Origin: a bacterium
GTDB taxonomy: Bacteria; Latescibacterota; UBA2968
Direction: 5' to 3'
Assembly: GCA_027296045.1 (NCBI GenBank)
Contig: JAPUJS010000489.1
Span: 1-5,959, forward strand
DNA: 5,959 nt
The notes under the pieces: generated by a model
Databases searched by the model: none
Seen by the model: only the letters and a program-made list of their open reading frames with translations
Told to the model about the DNA's origin: nothing
Translations under genes and position numbers: made by a program
Part shown: positions 1 through 5,568 of the stretch, piece by piece
Numbering within the stretch: position 1 is the stretch's first letter
Layout: every line of letters begins with the position of its first letter

Positions 1-953
1 AAAAATTGGACGGTTTCGGAAACGTACAGATGGTCGAGGTCGAGCGACCCGAACCGGGCTCTGGACAGATGCTGGTGGAGGTCAAGCGCAGCCTGATCAG
101 CCGGGGGTCCGAACTATTTCGCCGTTACGTACTCGAAGAGGCCGTCAGTCCAGACATTATGGGTTATTCGGATGCCGGAAAAATCGTCGCCATCGGTCCC
201 GGCGTCGAGAATTTTTCGGCCGATCAACGCGTCATGGTCAACGGACCACACGCGCAATACGTTCTCGCGAACGAGTCAGGTCCGAGGAAGCGCGCCTTCG
301 CCCTGCCCGATGACCTGACCAATGAGGCGGCAACCTTCCTTCCCCTCACAACCAGTTCCGTCATGTGGATGCGAACGTCCCCCATCGAACCGGGCCAGAC
401 CGCGGTCATTCTGGGTCAGGGCATCGTCGGCTCCCTCTGCGCGCAGATCATCAGGGAAAGGAATCCCGGTCGAGTCATCGTCGTCGACGCTTACCCGCTC
501 CGGTGCGAGATCGCCGGGAAACTCGGTCCAGATGTGGTGATCAACGTCTCGAAGAAAGATTCAGTGGCTGAGGTCAAGAAACTCACGGATGGCATCGGCG
601 CGGATCTTGTCGTCGAGTGCGTGGGCGGGAACATGGGCATCCGATCCTTTGAGCAGGCCCAACAGATGCTGGCGCCCGGAGGAGCGATTCACCTCATCGC
701 CAAATATCAGGGCGAACCCCTCCCCCTCGACGGCGACCATTTTATGAACAAGGTGCTTGTGGCCGGGATTCGTATGGACCAATCCCGGGAAGAATGCATG
801 GAGGATGCCGCGCAGATGTTGATCGACGGACGCGTTCAAATCTCCGAACTGATTACCCACCGGCTGCCCTGGGAACAAACGCCCGATGCGTACCATATGC
901 TCTACAACAAGCCGGACGAAGCGTTGGGTGTCGTTCTCGAGTGGGATGGCTGA
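1..953 (+). CDS. Zinc-free MDR-family dehydrogenase (5' partial)
   Basis: This is a medium-chain dehydrogenase/reductase with an N-terminal GroES-like domain (about residues 1-125, counted from the TTG at position 6) and a C-terminal Rossmann domain. The nucleotide-binding motif GQGIVG lies at residues 137-142. The acidic D161 at the end of the next strand suggests NAD(H) over NADP(H). The usual zinc ligands are missing: the catalytic Cys position reads SLISRGSE (about residues 29-36), and there is no four-Cys structural zinc cluster. This matches the subgroup related to bacteriochlorophyllide a dehydrogenase (BchC-like MDRs), though no pigment role is implied. The frame is open to the window start, and MDR proteins normally begin a few residues before the LDGFG stretch. 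The true start is therefore probably just outside, and the TTG at 6 is not a convincing start. It lies 79 nt before the PhyH gene in the same direction, with no clear terminator between, so the two are probably cotranscribed. Family call is firm; substrate unknown. Confidence 0.88.
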   Translation, partial: KLDGFGNVQMVEVERPEPGSGQMLVEVKRSLISRGSELFRRYVLEEAVSPDIMGYSDAGKIVAIGPGVENFSADQRVMVNGPHAQYVLANESGPRKRAFALPDDLTNEAATFLPLTTSSVMWMRTSPIEPGQTAVILGQGIVGSLCAQIIRERNPGRVIVVDAYPLRCEIAGKLGPDVVINVSKKDSVAEVKKLTDGIGADLVVECVGGNMGIRSFEQAQQMLAPGGAIHLIAKYQGEPLPLDGDHFMNKVLVAGIRMDQSREECMEDAAQMLIDGRVQISELITHRLPWEQTPDAYHMLYNKPDEALGVVLEWDG

Positions 954-1019
954 ACCTTCGGCTTACCGTCCGGTGCCCACCAAATTCTGATTCCTCAGAC
1001 GCAAATCCCGCCGAACTAT

Positions 1020-1023
1020 GGAG
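1020..1023 (+). promoter_or_regulatory. Ribosome binding site that fixes the PhyH start
   Basis: GGAG at 1020-1023 lies 9 nt before the ATG at 1033. The upstream in-frame ATG at 1018 overlaps this site and has no purine-rich Shine-Dalgarno sequence of its own. The ATG at 1033 is therefore preferred. Confidence 0.6.
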
Positions 1024-1032
1024 ATAAAATAT

Positions 1033-1821
1033 ATGATCCGTGAGAAGGAAAAGCAGGGATATGTAGATCCCAGACTCATTGCGTTGGGGTTCAAACCGTA
1101 CGCGCTGAGTGCAGAACAGATACATCTGTTGGACGAGAAGGGATTTGTCATCTTTGAAGATGTGATCGACGCGCTGTGGTTGGCCGAACTCCGGCGCGCA
1201 TTTGATGATATTTACGAGGCAGAGGGTAAGAATGCTGGGAAAGAAGTGGCGCAAATGGAGGGCGTCCGACGCCTGGCCGATCTGGTGAACAAAGGGAAAG
1301 TCTTTGACCGGATTTATTTAAAACCTGCACTGCTATCCGTGGTGCAGCACATTTTGAAGCGACCCTTTAAGTTGCACTCGCTCAACGGCCACGAACCGTT
1401 GCAAGGACATGGTCTTCAACATTTGCATACCGACACGAGTGAGCCTACAGTACCGGGTGGACCTTATCACACAGTCAATTCAATGTGGATACTGGACGAT
1501 TTCACACCGACCAACGGCCCCACACGTCTGGTTCCTGGCACCCACTTCAAACCCGGACGGGTCGGAGAACATATGGAAGACCGCAAAGCCGACCACCCCG
1601 ATCAAATCCATTTAATCGCAAAAGCAGGTTCGGTCGCTGTTTTTAACGGCAGTGTCTGGCACAGTTCGTATATCAACAAAGACGGTCAGCCTCGCCGAAC
1701 GCTTCACTGTGCTTTCATTGCCCGCGAGCACGAACAACAAACCAATCAACGCGAGTACCTGCGCCCGGAAACCGCCACAAGGCTTTCGCCACTGGCGCGT
1801 TATGTATTGGACGTCGAATAG
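1033..1821 (+). CDS. PhyH-family Fe(II)/2-oxoglutarate dioxygenase
   Basis: This is a phytanoyl-CoA dioxygenase (PhyH)-like protein of 262 aa, a usual length for bacterial members. Counting from the ATG at 1033, the iron-binding triad is visible as H132-x-D134 in QHLHTDTSEP and H210 in GSVWHSS. R221 lies 11 residues after the distal His, the same spacing as the 2-oxoglutarate-binding Arg of human PHYH. The loop NGPTRLVPGTH (about 161-171) before the distal His is also typical. Family members hydroxylate or otherwise oxidise organic substrates using O2 and 2-oxoglutarate, probably in the cytoplasm here because no signal peptide is seen. The longer start at 1018 would add five residues but lacks a ribosome binding site. 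The gene sits between the MDR dehydrogenase and the sulfatase on the same strand, so its alcohol product could be the dehydrogenase substrate; this is inference. The specific substrate cannot be assigned. Confidence 0.88.
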   Translation: MIREKEKQGYVDPRLIALGFKPYALSAEQIHLLDEKGFVIFEDVIDALWLAELRRAFDDIYEAEGKNAGKEVAQMEGVRRLADLVNKGKVFDRIYLKPALLSVVQHILKRPFKLHSLNGHEPLQGHGLQHLHTDTSEPTVPGGPYHTVNSMWILDDFTPTNGPTRLVPGTHFKPGRVGEHMEDRKADHPDQIHLIAKAGSVAVFNGSVWHSSYINKDGQPRRTLHCAFIAREHEQQTNQREYLRPETATRLSPLARYVLDVE

Positions 1822-2026
1822 ACTAAAATCAAAAGCGATGGCAGATTGTGGCGATACATGGCGCGGGGTGGGGCAAGAGCGGGGAGATTGGAAGAAATGG
1901 TTAGGGAAAAAACAGGGCGCGCAGGGTGTTGGGGCTGTGTATCCTGGATCGGAGATTGTGCAAAAGGATAACCCATAAGTAAATCACGTCCGGATGTCAT
2001 ACAGATGTTAAAAAGGAAGGAAATGG

Positions 2027-3406
2027 ATGGCTGAAGATAGGAACCGACCGAATATCGTTCTGGTGATGGCCGATGACCAGGGTTGGGGGCAAACTGGATA
2101 TTACGATCACCCCATATTAAAGACGTCCAACCTGGATGAAATGGCAGAAAACGGCCTGCGTTTTGACCGATTTTACGCCGGTGCTCCAAACTGTTCGCCA
2201 ACGCGTTCGACCGTGATGACCGGACGTTCCAATGACCGAACGGGTGTTTTCGATCACGGGTATGCCTTGCGTCTTCAGGAGAAAACCGTCGTTCAGGCGT
2301 TTCAGCAGGCTGGTTATACGACCGGTCATTTTGGCAAGTGGCATTTAAGCGGCTTTCGCGGCCCCGGTGCGCCGATTCTGGCCGAAGATCCGCGGCATCC
2401 CGGTCACTTTGGCTTTGATGAATGGCTATCGGTCACCAATTTTTTCGACCGCGATCCATTGATGAGTCGCAAAGGCGTGTTCGAGGAATTTGAGGGGGAT
2501 TCATCCGATGTGGCTGTAGGAGAGGCCATCCAGTTCATTCAGGCACAAGAGGACGCGGGAAAGCCATCCTTTACCGTGATCTGGTATGGCAGTCCGCACG
2601 CACCGTGGATTGCAGGCCCCGAGGACAAGCAGGATTTTGGCCATCTCAGCGATATTGAGCAGAACCATTACGGTGAGCTTGCTGCAATGGACCGCAGCAT
2701 TGGTACGCTGCGCGGGGCATTGCGGGAGATGGGGATCGCGCAAAATACGCTGGTCTGGTTTTGCAGCGATAATGGCGGTCTGAAGCCATTTGGACCCGCC
2801 ACCGTCGGAGGGCTCAGAGGTTGGAAAGGAACGATGTTTGAAGGAGGACTGAGGGTTCCGGCCATTATCGAGTGGCCCGATGGCATTCCAAATCCGCGTA
2901 TCACGTCGTATCCCGCAGCAACGATGGATATGTTCCCAACCCTGATCGACATTTGTGGGATCGACGAATCTGTTTTGATACACCCTCAGGATGGCATCAG
3001 CCTCAAGCCCCTATTCGGCGGCGAGATAGGGCCAAGAGAGACCCCCCTGCCTTTCCGGCACACAGGACGTGGCGCTTTGATCGACAATGACTTCAAGATC
3101 ATACTCGAAGACGTCTATGGCGATGAGGTTCAGCTCTACAATCTGGCAGAAGACGCCAACGAAACGACGAATCTGGCCGAAGACCAGCCAGAAGTTGCCG
3201 ACAGAATGAAAAAAATCCTGGTTGAATGGAGTCGCACGGTTGATGCCAGCAATGAGGGCAGGGATTACTCGGAAGGGAAGATCACGATTCCAAATCCCCC
3301 GCGCCGGGATTGGATCGAGGACACCTCGTATGCACCCTACCTGGAGCAACTCAAAGAGAGGCCCGAATACAAAGATAGAATTCTGCAAGTCCAGCAGGGC
3401 CAATGA
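2027..3406 (+). CDS. Formylglycine-dependent sulfatase, no signal peptide
   Basis: This 459-aa protein is a type I (alkaline phosphatase superfamily) sulfatase. The maturation signature C56-S-P-T-R60 is the Cys-type CxPxR motif, in which Cys is converted to formylglycine. Other active-site residues are present: D16 and D17 (VMADDQG), K104 and H106 (GKWH), H191 (SPHAPW), D248-N249 (CSDNG) and K267 (GWKGT). It therefore looks catalytically intact and should hydrolyse a sulfate ester. Length is normal for the arylsulfatase A/GALNS-like group. The start is set by AAGGAAGG just upstream (GGAAGG at 2015-2020), 6 nt before the ATG. An overlapping ATG at 2023 opens only three codons before a stop. 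The N-terminus (MAEDRNRPNI) goes straight into the first core strand, so no signal peptide is visible; most polysaccharide-acting homologues are exported. It follows the PhyH gene after 205 nt and may have its own promoter. No formylglycine-generating enzyme gene is in the window. Substrate unknown. Confidence 0.94.
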   Translation: MAEDRNRPNIVLVMADDQGWGQTGYYDHPILKTSNLDEMAENGLRFDRFYAGAPNCSPTRSTVMTGRSNDRTGVFDHGYALRLQEKTVVQAFQQAGYTTGHFGKWHLSGFRGPGAPILAEDPRHPGHFGFDEWLSVTNFFDRDPLMSRKGVFEEFEGDSSDVAVGEAIQFIQAQEDAGKPSFTVIWYGSPHAPWIAGPEDKQDFGHLSDIEQNHYGELAAMDRSIGTLRGALREMGIAQNTLVWFCSDNGGLKPFGPATVGGLRGWKGTMFEGGLRVPAIIEWPDGIPNPRITSYPAATMDMFPTLIDICGIDESVLIHPQDGISLKPLFGGEIGPRETPLPFRHTGRGALIDNDFKIILEDVYGDEVQLYNLAEDANETTNLAEDQPEVADRMKKILVEWSRTVDASNEGRDYSEGKITIPNPPRRDWIEDTSYAPYLEQLKERPEYKDRILQVQQGQ

Positions 3407-3687
3407 TGCCCGTTCTTTTGCGTCTATTGAAGAAAGTGCCAGGGTCAATTGATTCGGTGTGCTGAACGCTTCAAAAGAGATCTTTTCACCCTTGTTCCAG
3501 AGACGGACATACCTTGGTTGGCCTTGACGTTGCCTGCTATAGAACCCACTGACAAATCGGCTTATCGGATCCTTAAAAAGAAGATGACTTTGCCACCTTT
3601 TGGCACATCCTTTAAAACACAGGTCCTGGGTCGGGTGTCATATCAACTCCCGATACGCCACATCGCATGATCCTAATCTCCTGCACC
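3407..3687. other. Intergenic stretch without a convincing gene
   Basis: About 280 nt between the sulfatase stop and the terminator. One open frame (3449-3670, + strand, TTG start, 73 codons) has no ribosome binding site and no recognisable family. A short inverted repeat, TGCCA-5 nt-TGGCA at 3591-3605, lacks a T-tract and is not a convincing terminator. I see no RNA gene or mobile-element end here. Confidence 0.5.
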
Positions 3688-3727
3688 AAAAAAAGGCTTA
3701 CAAGAAATTTTTGTAAGCCTTTTTTTT
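3688..3727. terminator. Strong bidirectional intrinsic terminator
   Basis: There is a perfect 16-bp stem (3688-3703 with 3711-3726) around a 7-nt loop. The core GGCTTACAA/TTGTAAGCC is flanked by an A-run on the left and a T-run on the right. It ends in a T-tract on both strands, so it can stop the rightward sulfatase transcript and any leftward transcript. It lies 11 nt beyond the CCA end of the truncated tRNA-Val on that tRNA's own strand. It may therefore originally have been the terminator of the complete tRNA gene. Confidence 0.88.
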
Positions 3728-3738
3728 ACAATAAATTA

Positions 3739-3790
3739 TGGTGGGCGATACCGGATTCGAACCAGTGACCTCCTGCTTGTAAGGCAGGCG
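3739..3790 (-). tRNA. Truncated tRNA-Val(UAC): 3' portion only
   Basis: Read on the minus strand, this is positions 25-76 of a tRNA. It has an anticodon stem CCTGC/GCAGG around the loop CTTACAA with anticodon UAC (valine, GUA codon), a 5-nt variable loop, a T arm ACTGG-TTCGAAT-CCGGT, the 3' acceptor strand ATCGCCC, discriminator A and an encoded CCA. The 5' acceptor strand (expected GGGCGAT), the D arm and its AGCTCAG-type loop are absent. Upstream on that strand the sequence changes at once to an AT-rich tract. The fragment cannot fold into a functional tRNA. It looks like the 3' tRNA copy left at one end of an element integrated by a tyrosine recombinase, in other words an att site or scar. 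A deletion relic or an assembly junction are alternatives. An intact tRNA-Val should exist elsewhere. Confidence 0.85.
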
Positions 3791-3818
3791 TTTTTGTAAT
3801 ATTTACAATAACTTACAA
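3777..3818. repeat. Cluster of TTGTAA/TTACAA half-sites beside the tRNA fragment
   Basis: TTGTAA occurs at 3777-3782 (inside the tRNA anticodon loop) and 3794-3799. The inverted form TTACAA occurs at 3803-3808 and 3813-3818. The middle pair makes a perfect palindrome, TTGTAA-TAT-TTACAA (3794-3808). The outer pair is the 7-mer TTGTAAG (3777-3783) and its inverse CTTACAA (3812-3818). The same half-site also forms part of the terminator stem at 3698-3703 and 3712-3717 region. Symmetric half-sites straddling a tRNA-derived core would suit recombinase binding, but that function is inferred from arrangement only. Confidence 0.5.
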
Positions 3819-3928
3819 ATGTGTAACAATAAAAGTAACACTATGAAATGGGGCCCAATGGGGGTCTACAGGTAGCAACAGGTACCGGGACTTCCTTGGC
3901 ACTCCGGCGTGTCACCGGGCTTCCGAGG
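3791..3928. other. AT-rich then GC-rich spacer, possible element end
   Basis: The stretch from 3791 to about 3840 is strongly AT-rich and repetitive. It then turns GC-rich up to the end of the SnoaL-like gene. Short imperfect direct repeats are visible, such as ACAGGTA twice near 3870-3887 and ACCGGG(A)CTTCC twice near 3886-3924. No gene, integrase remnant or clear terminator was recognised. Confidence 0.4.
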
Positions 3929-4345
3929 TTACGCCCACCCTAACTGCTGGAGGCTGATGGTGTCGTTCCAGATCTTCGTCATGTGACAAATGCGATCGCC
4001 GTCGAACTGCATGGCATAGACATAGTCGGCTGCTATGGTGTTTCCTGTCGGCTCACCCGGCCCTCCCGGCCCGGTCTGCGTTCCATGAAATACTGCGAAC
4101 GCAGCCACGCAATTTCGCTCCTCGTCTAGCGCAAAGAACTTCAGTTCATAGCGGCCATCTGGGATCGGAGTAAGAAGATTCTTCATCCACTCGCAATATC
4201 CTTCCAGGGTCTCTATGCCGGAAAGCGCGGCGGCTTGTGCAGAAAACGTCGCCTCCGGAAGGCAGTAGGGGCTACAGTCTTCCCAACCCTTTCCCGTTTC
4301 GCATGCGTCAAAAAACGACTTGGCTTGTTCTAGGATTCTACTCAT
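3929..4345 (-). CDS. SnoaL-like / NTF2-fold family protein
   Basis: This 138-aa protein has the size and motifs of the SnoaL-like branch of the NTF2 superfamily, a small cone-shaped fold used by polyketide cyclases, ester cyclases and many uncharacterised proteins. The helical N-terminus (FFDACETGKGWEDC, about residues 11-24), the central PDGRYELKFFALDEER (about 62-77) and the C-terminal HMTKIWND (121-128) match a group of conserved bacterial proteins usually annotated only as nuclear transport factor 2 family. No signal peptide or membrane segment is seen, so a cytoplasmic location is likely. The start is supported by AAAGGAG on the minus strand (4352-4358), 6 nt before the ATG. It lies downstream of the aldo/keto reductase gene on the same strand across 195 nt, so cotranscription is possible but not shown. 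It is the first gene on the element side of the tRNA fragment. Function beyond the fold is unknown. Confidence 0.85.
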   Translation of the reverse strand: MSRILEQAKSFFDACETGKGWEDCSPYCLPEATFSAQAAALSGIETLEGYCEWMKNLLTPIPDGRYELKFFALDEERNCVAAFAVFHGTQTGPGGPGEPTGNTIAADYVYAMQFDGDRICHMTKIWNDTISLQQLGWA

Positions 4346-4540
4346 CGGGTGCTCCTTTCGTGTTTGGCCGCTCCGAGTTCATAGCTCGGACGGCACGTGG
4401 GATAGTCTCTAAACTTCGTCCTTCAACGGACCAGGACACTGGTGTGAAGTTCGCAACGGCGATCGCGTCGCTGGTGCGGGACCGAAAGCCATATGCCCTG
4501 ACCCCGGGCTTAGCCGCTTGGGTAGGTCATCTCCGTACGC
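4346..4540. other. Spacer between SnoaL-like and aldo/keto reductase genes
   Basis: This 195-nt spacer holds a 6-bp inverted repeat, TCCGAG-7 nt-CTCGGA (4372-4390), in the probable 5' leader of the SnoaL-like gene. On the minus strand there is a weak promoter-like pair: TTGAAG at 4421-4426 and TATCCC at 4399-4404, 16 nt apart. Neither is strong. No terminator with a T-tract was found after the aldo/keto reductase gene. Confidence 0.3.
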
Positions 4541-5473
4541 CTATTTTCTGGGCGGACAAATCGTGTCTATCTTTTCCAGGGTGGCTTTATCGAGCTCGCC
4601 GTCGGCGGCCGCCGCATTCTGTTTCGCCTGCTCGGGCGTCTTCATTCCGGGAATAGGGCAGGTGACGGCAGGATTGGCGAGGGTGAACTTGAGCGCGAAA
4701 TCAACCATGTTTGTCCCGTCAGGTACTAACTCACGCAGCGCCCCGACCTTGTCGAGTTTGGCGAGGAAATCGTCGCGTTGATTTTCTCCTGGATTCCACT
4801 TGTCTCGAACCGAGTCTTCAAACCTTGAATCTGCGGTGAATTTATCCGCCAAAAGACCCTGAGCTATTGGTCCTCGCAGTAACACTCCGATATTGTTGTC
4901 CAGGCAGTAGGGGAGGATGTCATTCTCAGGCCTCCGGTTAAAGAGCGAGTAGTTGATCTGACACGATGCGCATGCGCCCTCTGAGTCGAGAGCTTTGAGC
5001 GAACTTAGGTCGTTAGTGGATATCGCGTAGTGACGGATCTTTCCCTGCTTCTTTAGCAACTCGAAGGCTTCGACAAAGATTTCGGGATTTCCCGGGGTTC
5101 CCACGTGACACTGATACAGGTCGATATGGTCTGTATCGAGACGGTAAAGGCTTGCGTGACAGCAGTTGATGATGCTGTATATCGTCTTGAACCCGAGGGG
5201 ATCTCCCTGGCGGCGCCCCCAGTTGCCAACCTTTGTCGCGATGTAGACCTCAGATCGCTTACTTTTCAGCGCTTTACCTGTGTAGATTTCACTCTGACCC
5301 AGGCCGTAGCCATCCGCGGTATCAAACAAATTAACGCCCGCCTCGAGAGCCGCGTTGATGGTGTCGAGAGCCTGCTTTTCTTCGACCGGTCCCCACTGGC
5401 CGCCGATGCCCCAGCATCCCATGGAGACGGCGCTCACGTTCCACCCAGTTTTCCCAAGCGTTCTATACTGCAT
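4541..5473 (-). CDS. Aldo/keto reductase
   Basis: This 310-aa NAD(P)H-dependent (alpha/beta)8-barrel oxidoreductase has the complete catalytic tetrad: D51 and Y56 in FDTADGYG, K81 in IATKVG and H123 in LYQCHVG. The N-terminal LGKTGWNVSAVSMGCWGIGG and the C-terminal cofactor-binding stretch CPIPGMKTPEQAKQN (about residues 272-286) are typical of bacterial aldo/keto reductases of the sugar or aldehyde-reducing type. Length is normal. The start is supported by GGAGG on the minus strand (5480-5484), 6 nt before the ATG. No signal peptide is seen, so it is probably cytoplasmic. Family members reduce aldehydes or ketones, or oxidise sugars; the substrate is not readable here. The gene lies 93 nt after the second PhyH gene and 195 nt before the SnoaL-like gene, all leftward. 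An inverted repeat in its leader could be an operator. Confidence 0.93.
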   Translation of the reverse strand: MQYRTLGKTGWNVSAVSMGCWGIGGQWGPVEEKQALDTINAALEAGVNLFDTADGYGLGQSEIYTGKALKSKRSEVYIATKVGNWGRRQGDPLGFKTIYSIINCCHASLYRLDTDHIDLYQCHVGTPGNPEIFVEAFELLKKQGKIRHYAISTNDLSSLKALDSEGACASCQINYSLFNRRPENDILPYCLDNNIGVLLRGPIAQGLLADKFTADSRFEDSVRDKWNPGENQRDDFLAKLDKVGALRELVPDGTNMVDFALKFTLANPAVTCPIPGMKTPEQAKQNAAAADGELDKATLEKIDTICPPRK

Positions 5474-5490
5474 AATATTCCTCCGTGTGT

Positions 5491-5509
5491 TTTGTATCTT
5501 AGCTACAAA
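5491..5509. promoter_or_regulatory. Inverted repeat upstream of the aldo/keto reductase
   Basis: TTTGTA-7 nt-TACAAA forms a perfect 6-bp inverted repeat just upstream of the reductase ribosome binding site (5480-5484). The AT-rich surroundings could hold a leftward promoter; TTGCAA at 5516-5521 on the minus strand is a possible -35, but I see no good -10 at the right distance. The repeat could be an operator or a leader hairpin. This is suggestive only. Confidence 0.3.
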
Positions 5510-5551
5510 TAATCATTGCAAATCAGACGGTTCATTATCGGCATTAGCAAC

Positions 5552-5568
5552 GATCTCTTTCAGAGATC
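5552..5568. terminator. Hairpin at the 3' end of the right-hand PhyH gene
   Basis: GATCTCT-TTC-AGAGATC is a perfect 7-bp stem with a 3-nt loop. It overlaps the last bases of the leftward PhyH stop codon. On the minus strand it is followed by GTTGCTAATG rather than a T-run, so it would be a weak or factor-assisted terminator, or an RNA-stabilising hairpin. Confidence 0.35.

Noticed and set aside
1652..1978. 108-codon + strand open frame running out of the PhyH gene into the following spacer
   Set aside because: The first half is out of frame over the well-supported PhyH gene, and the part beyond 1821 is low-complexity, Gly/Lys/Trp-rich and unlike any family known to me.
2501..2983. 160-codon minus-strand open frame inside the sulfatase gene
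   Set aside because: It lies antisense to a fully motif-supported sulfatase and resembles no family.
3591..3605. TGCCA/TGGCA hairpin as a terminator for the sulfatase
   Set aside because: The stem is only 5 bp with no T-tract. The strong hairpin at 3688-3727 is a far better candidate.
3449..3670. 73-codon + strand open frame after the sulfatase
   Set aside because: It starts at TTG without a ribosome binding site and shows no recognisable family or motif. It is most likely a chance open frame.
3739..3830. CRISPR-like repeats
   Set aside because: The repeated units are only 6-7 bp, include inverted copies and have irregular, short spacing.
3739..3860. Complete or intron-split tRNA-Val
   Set aside because: No GGGCGAT acceptor strand or D arm is found upstream on the minus strand. 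A group I intron would normally interrupt the anticodon loop, but here the whole anticodon arm is continuous and the break lies before it. A permuted 5' half was not found in the left flank either.
4237..4781. Two overlapping + strand open frames (139 and 87 codons)
   Set aside because: They run antisense to the SnoaL-like and aldo/keto reductase genes, which have clear motifs and ribosome binding sites. These frames have neither.
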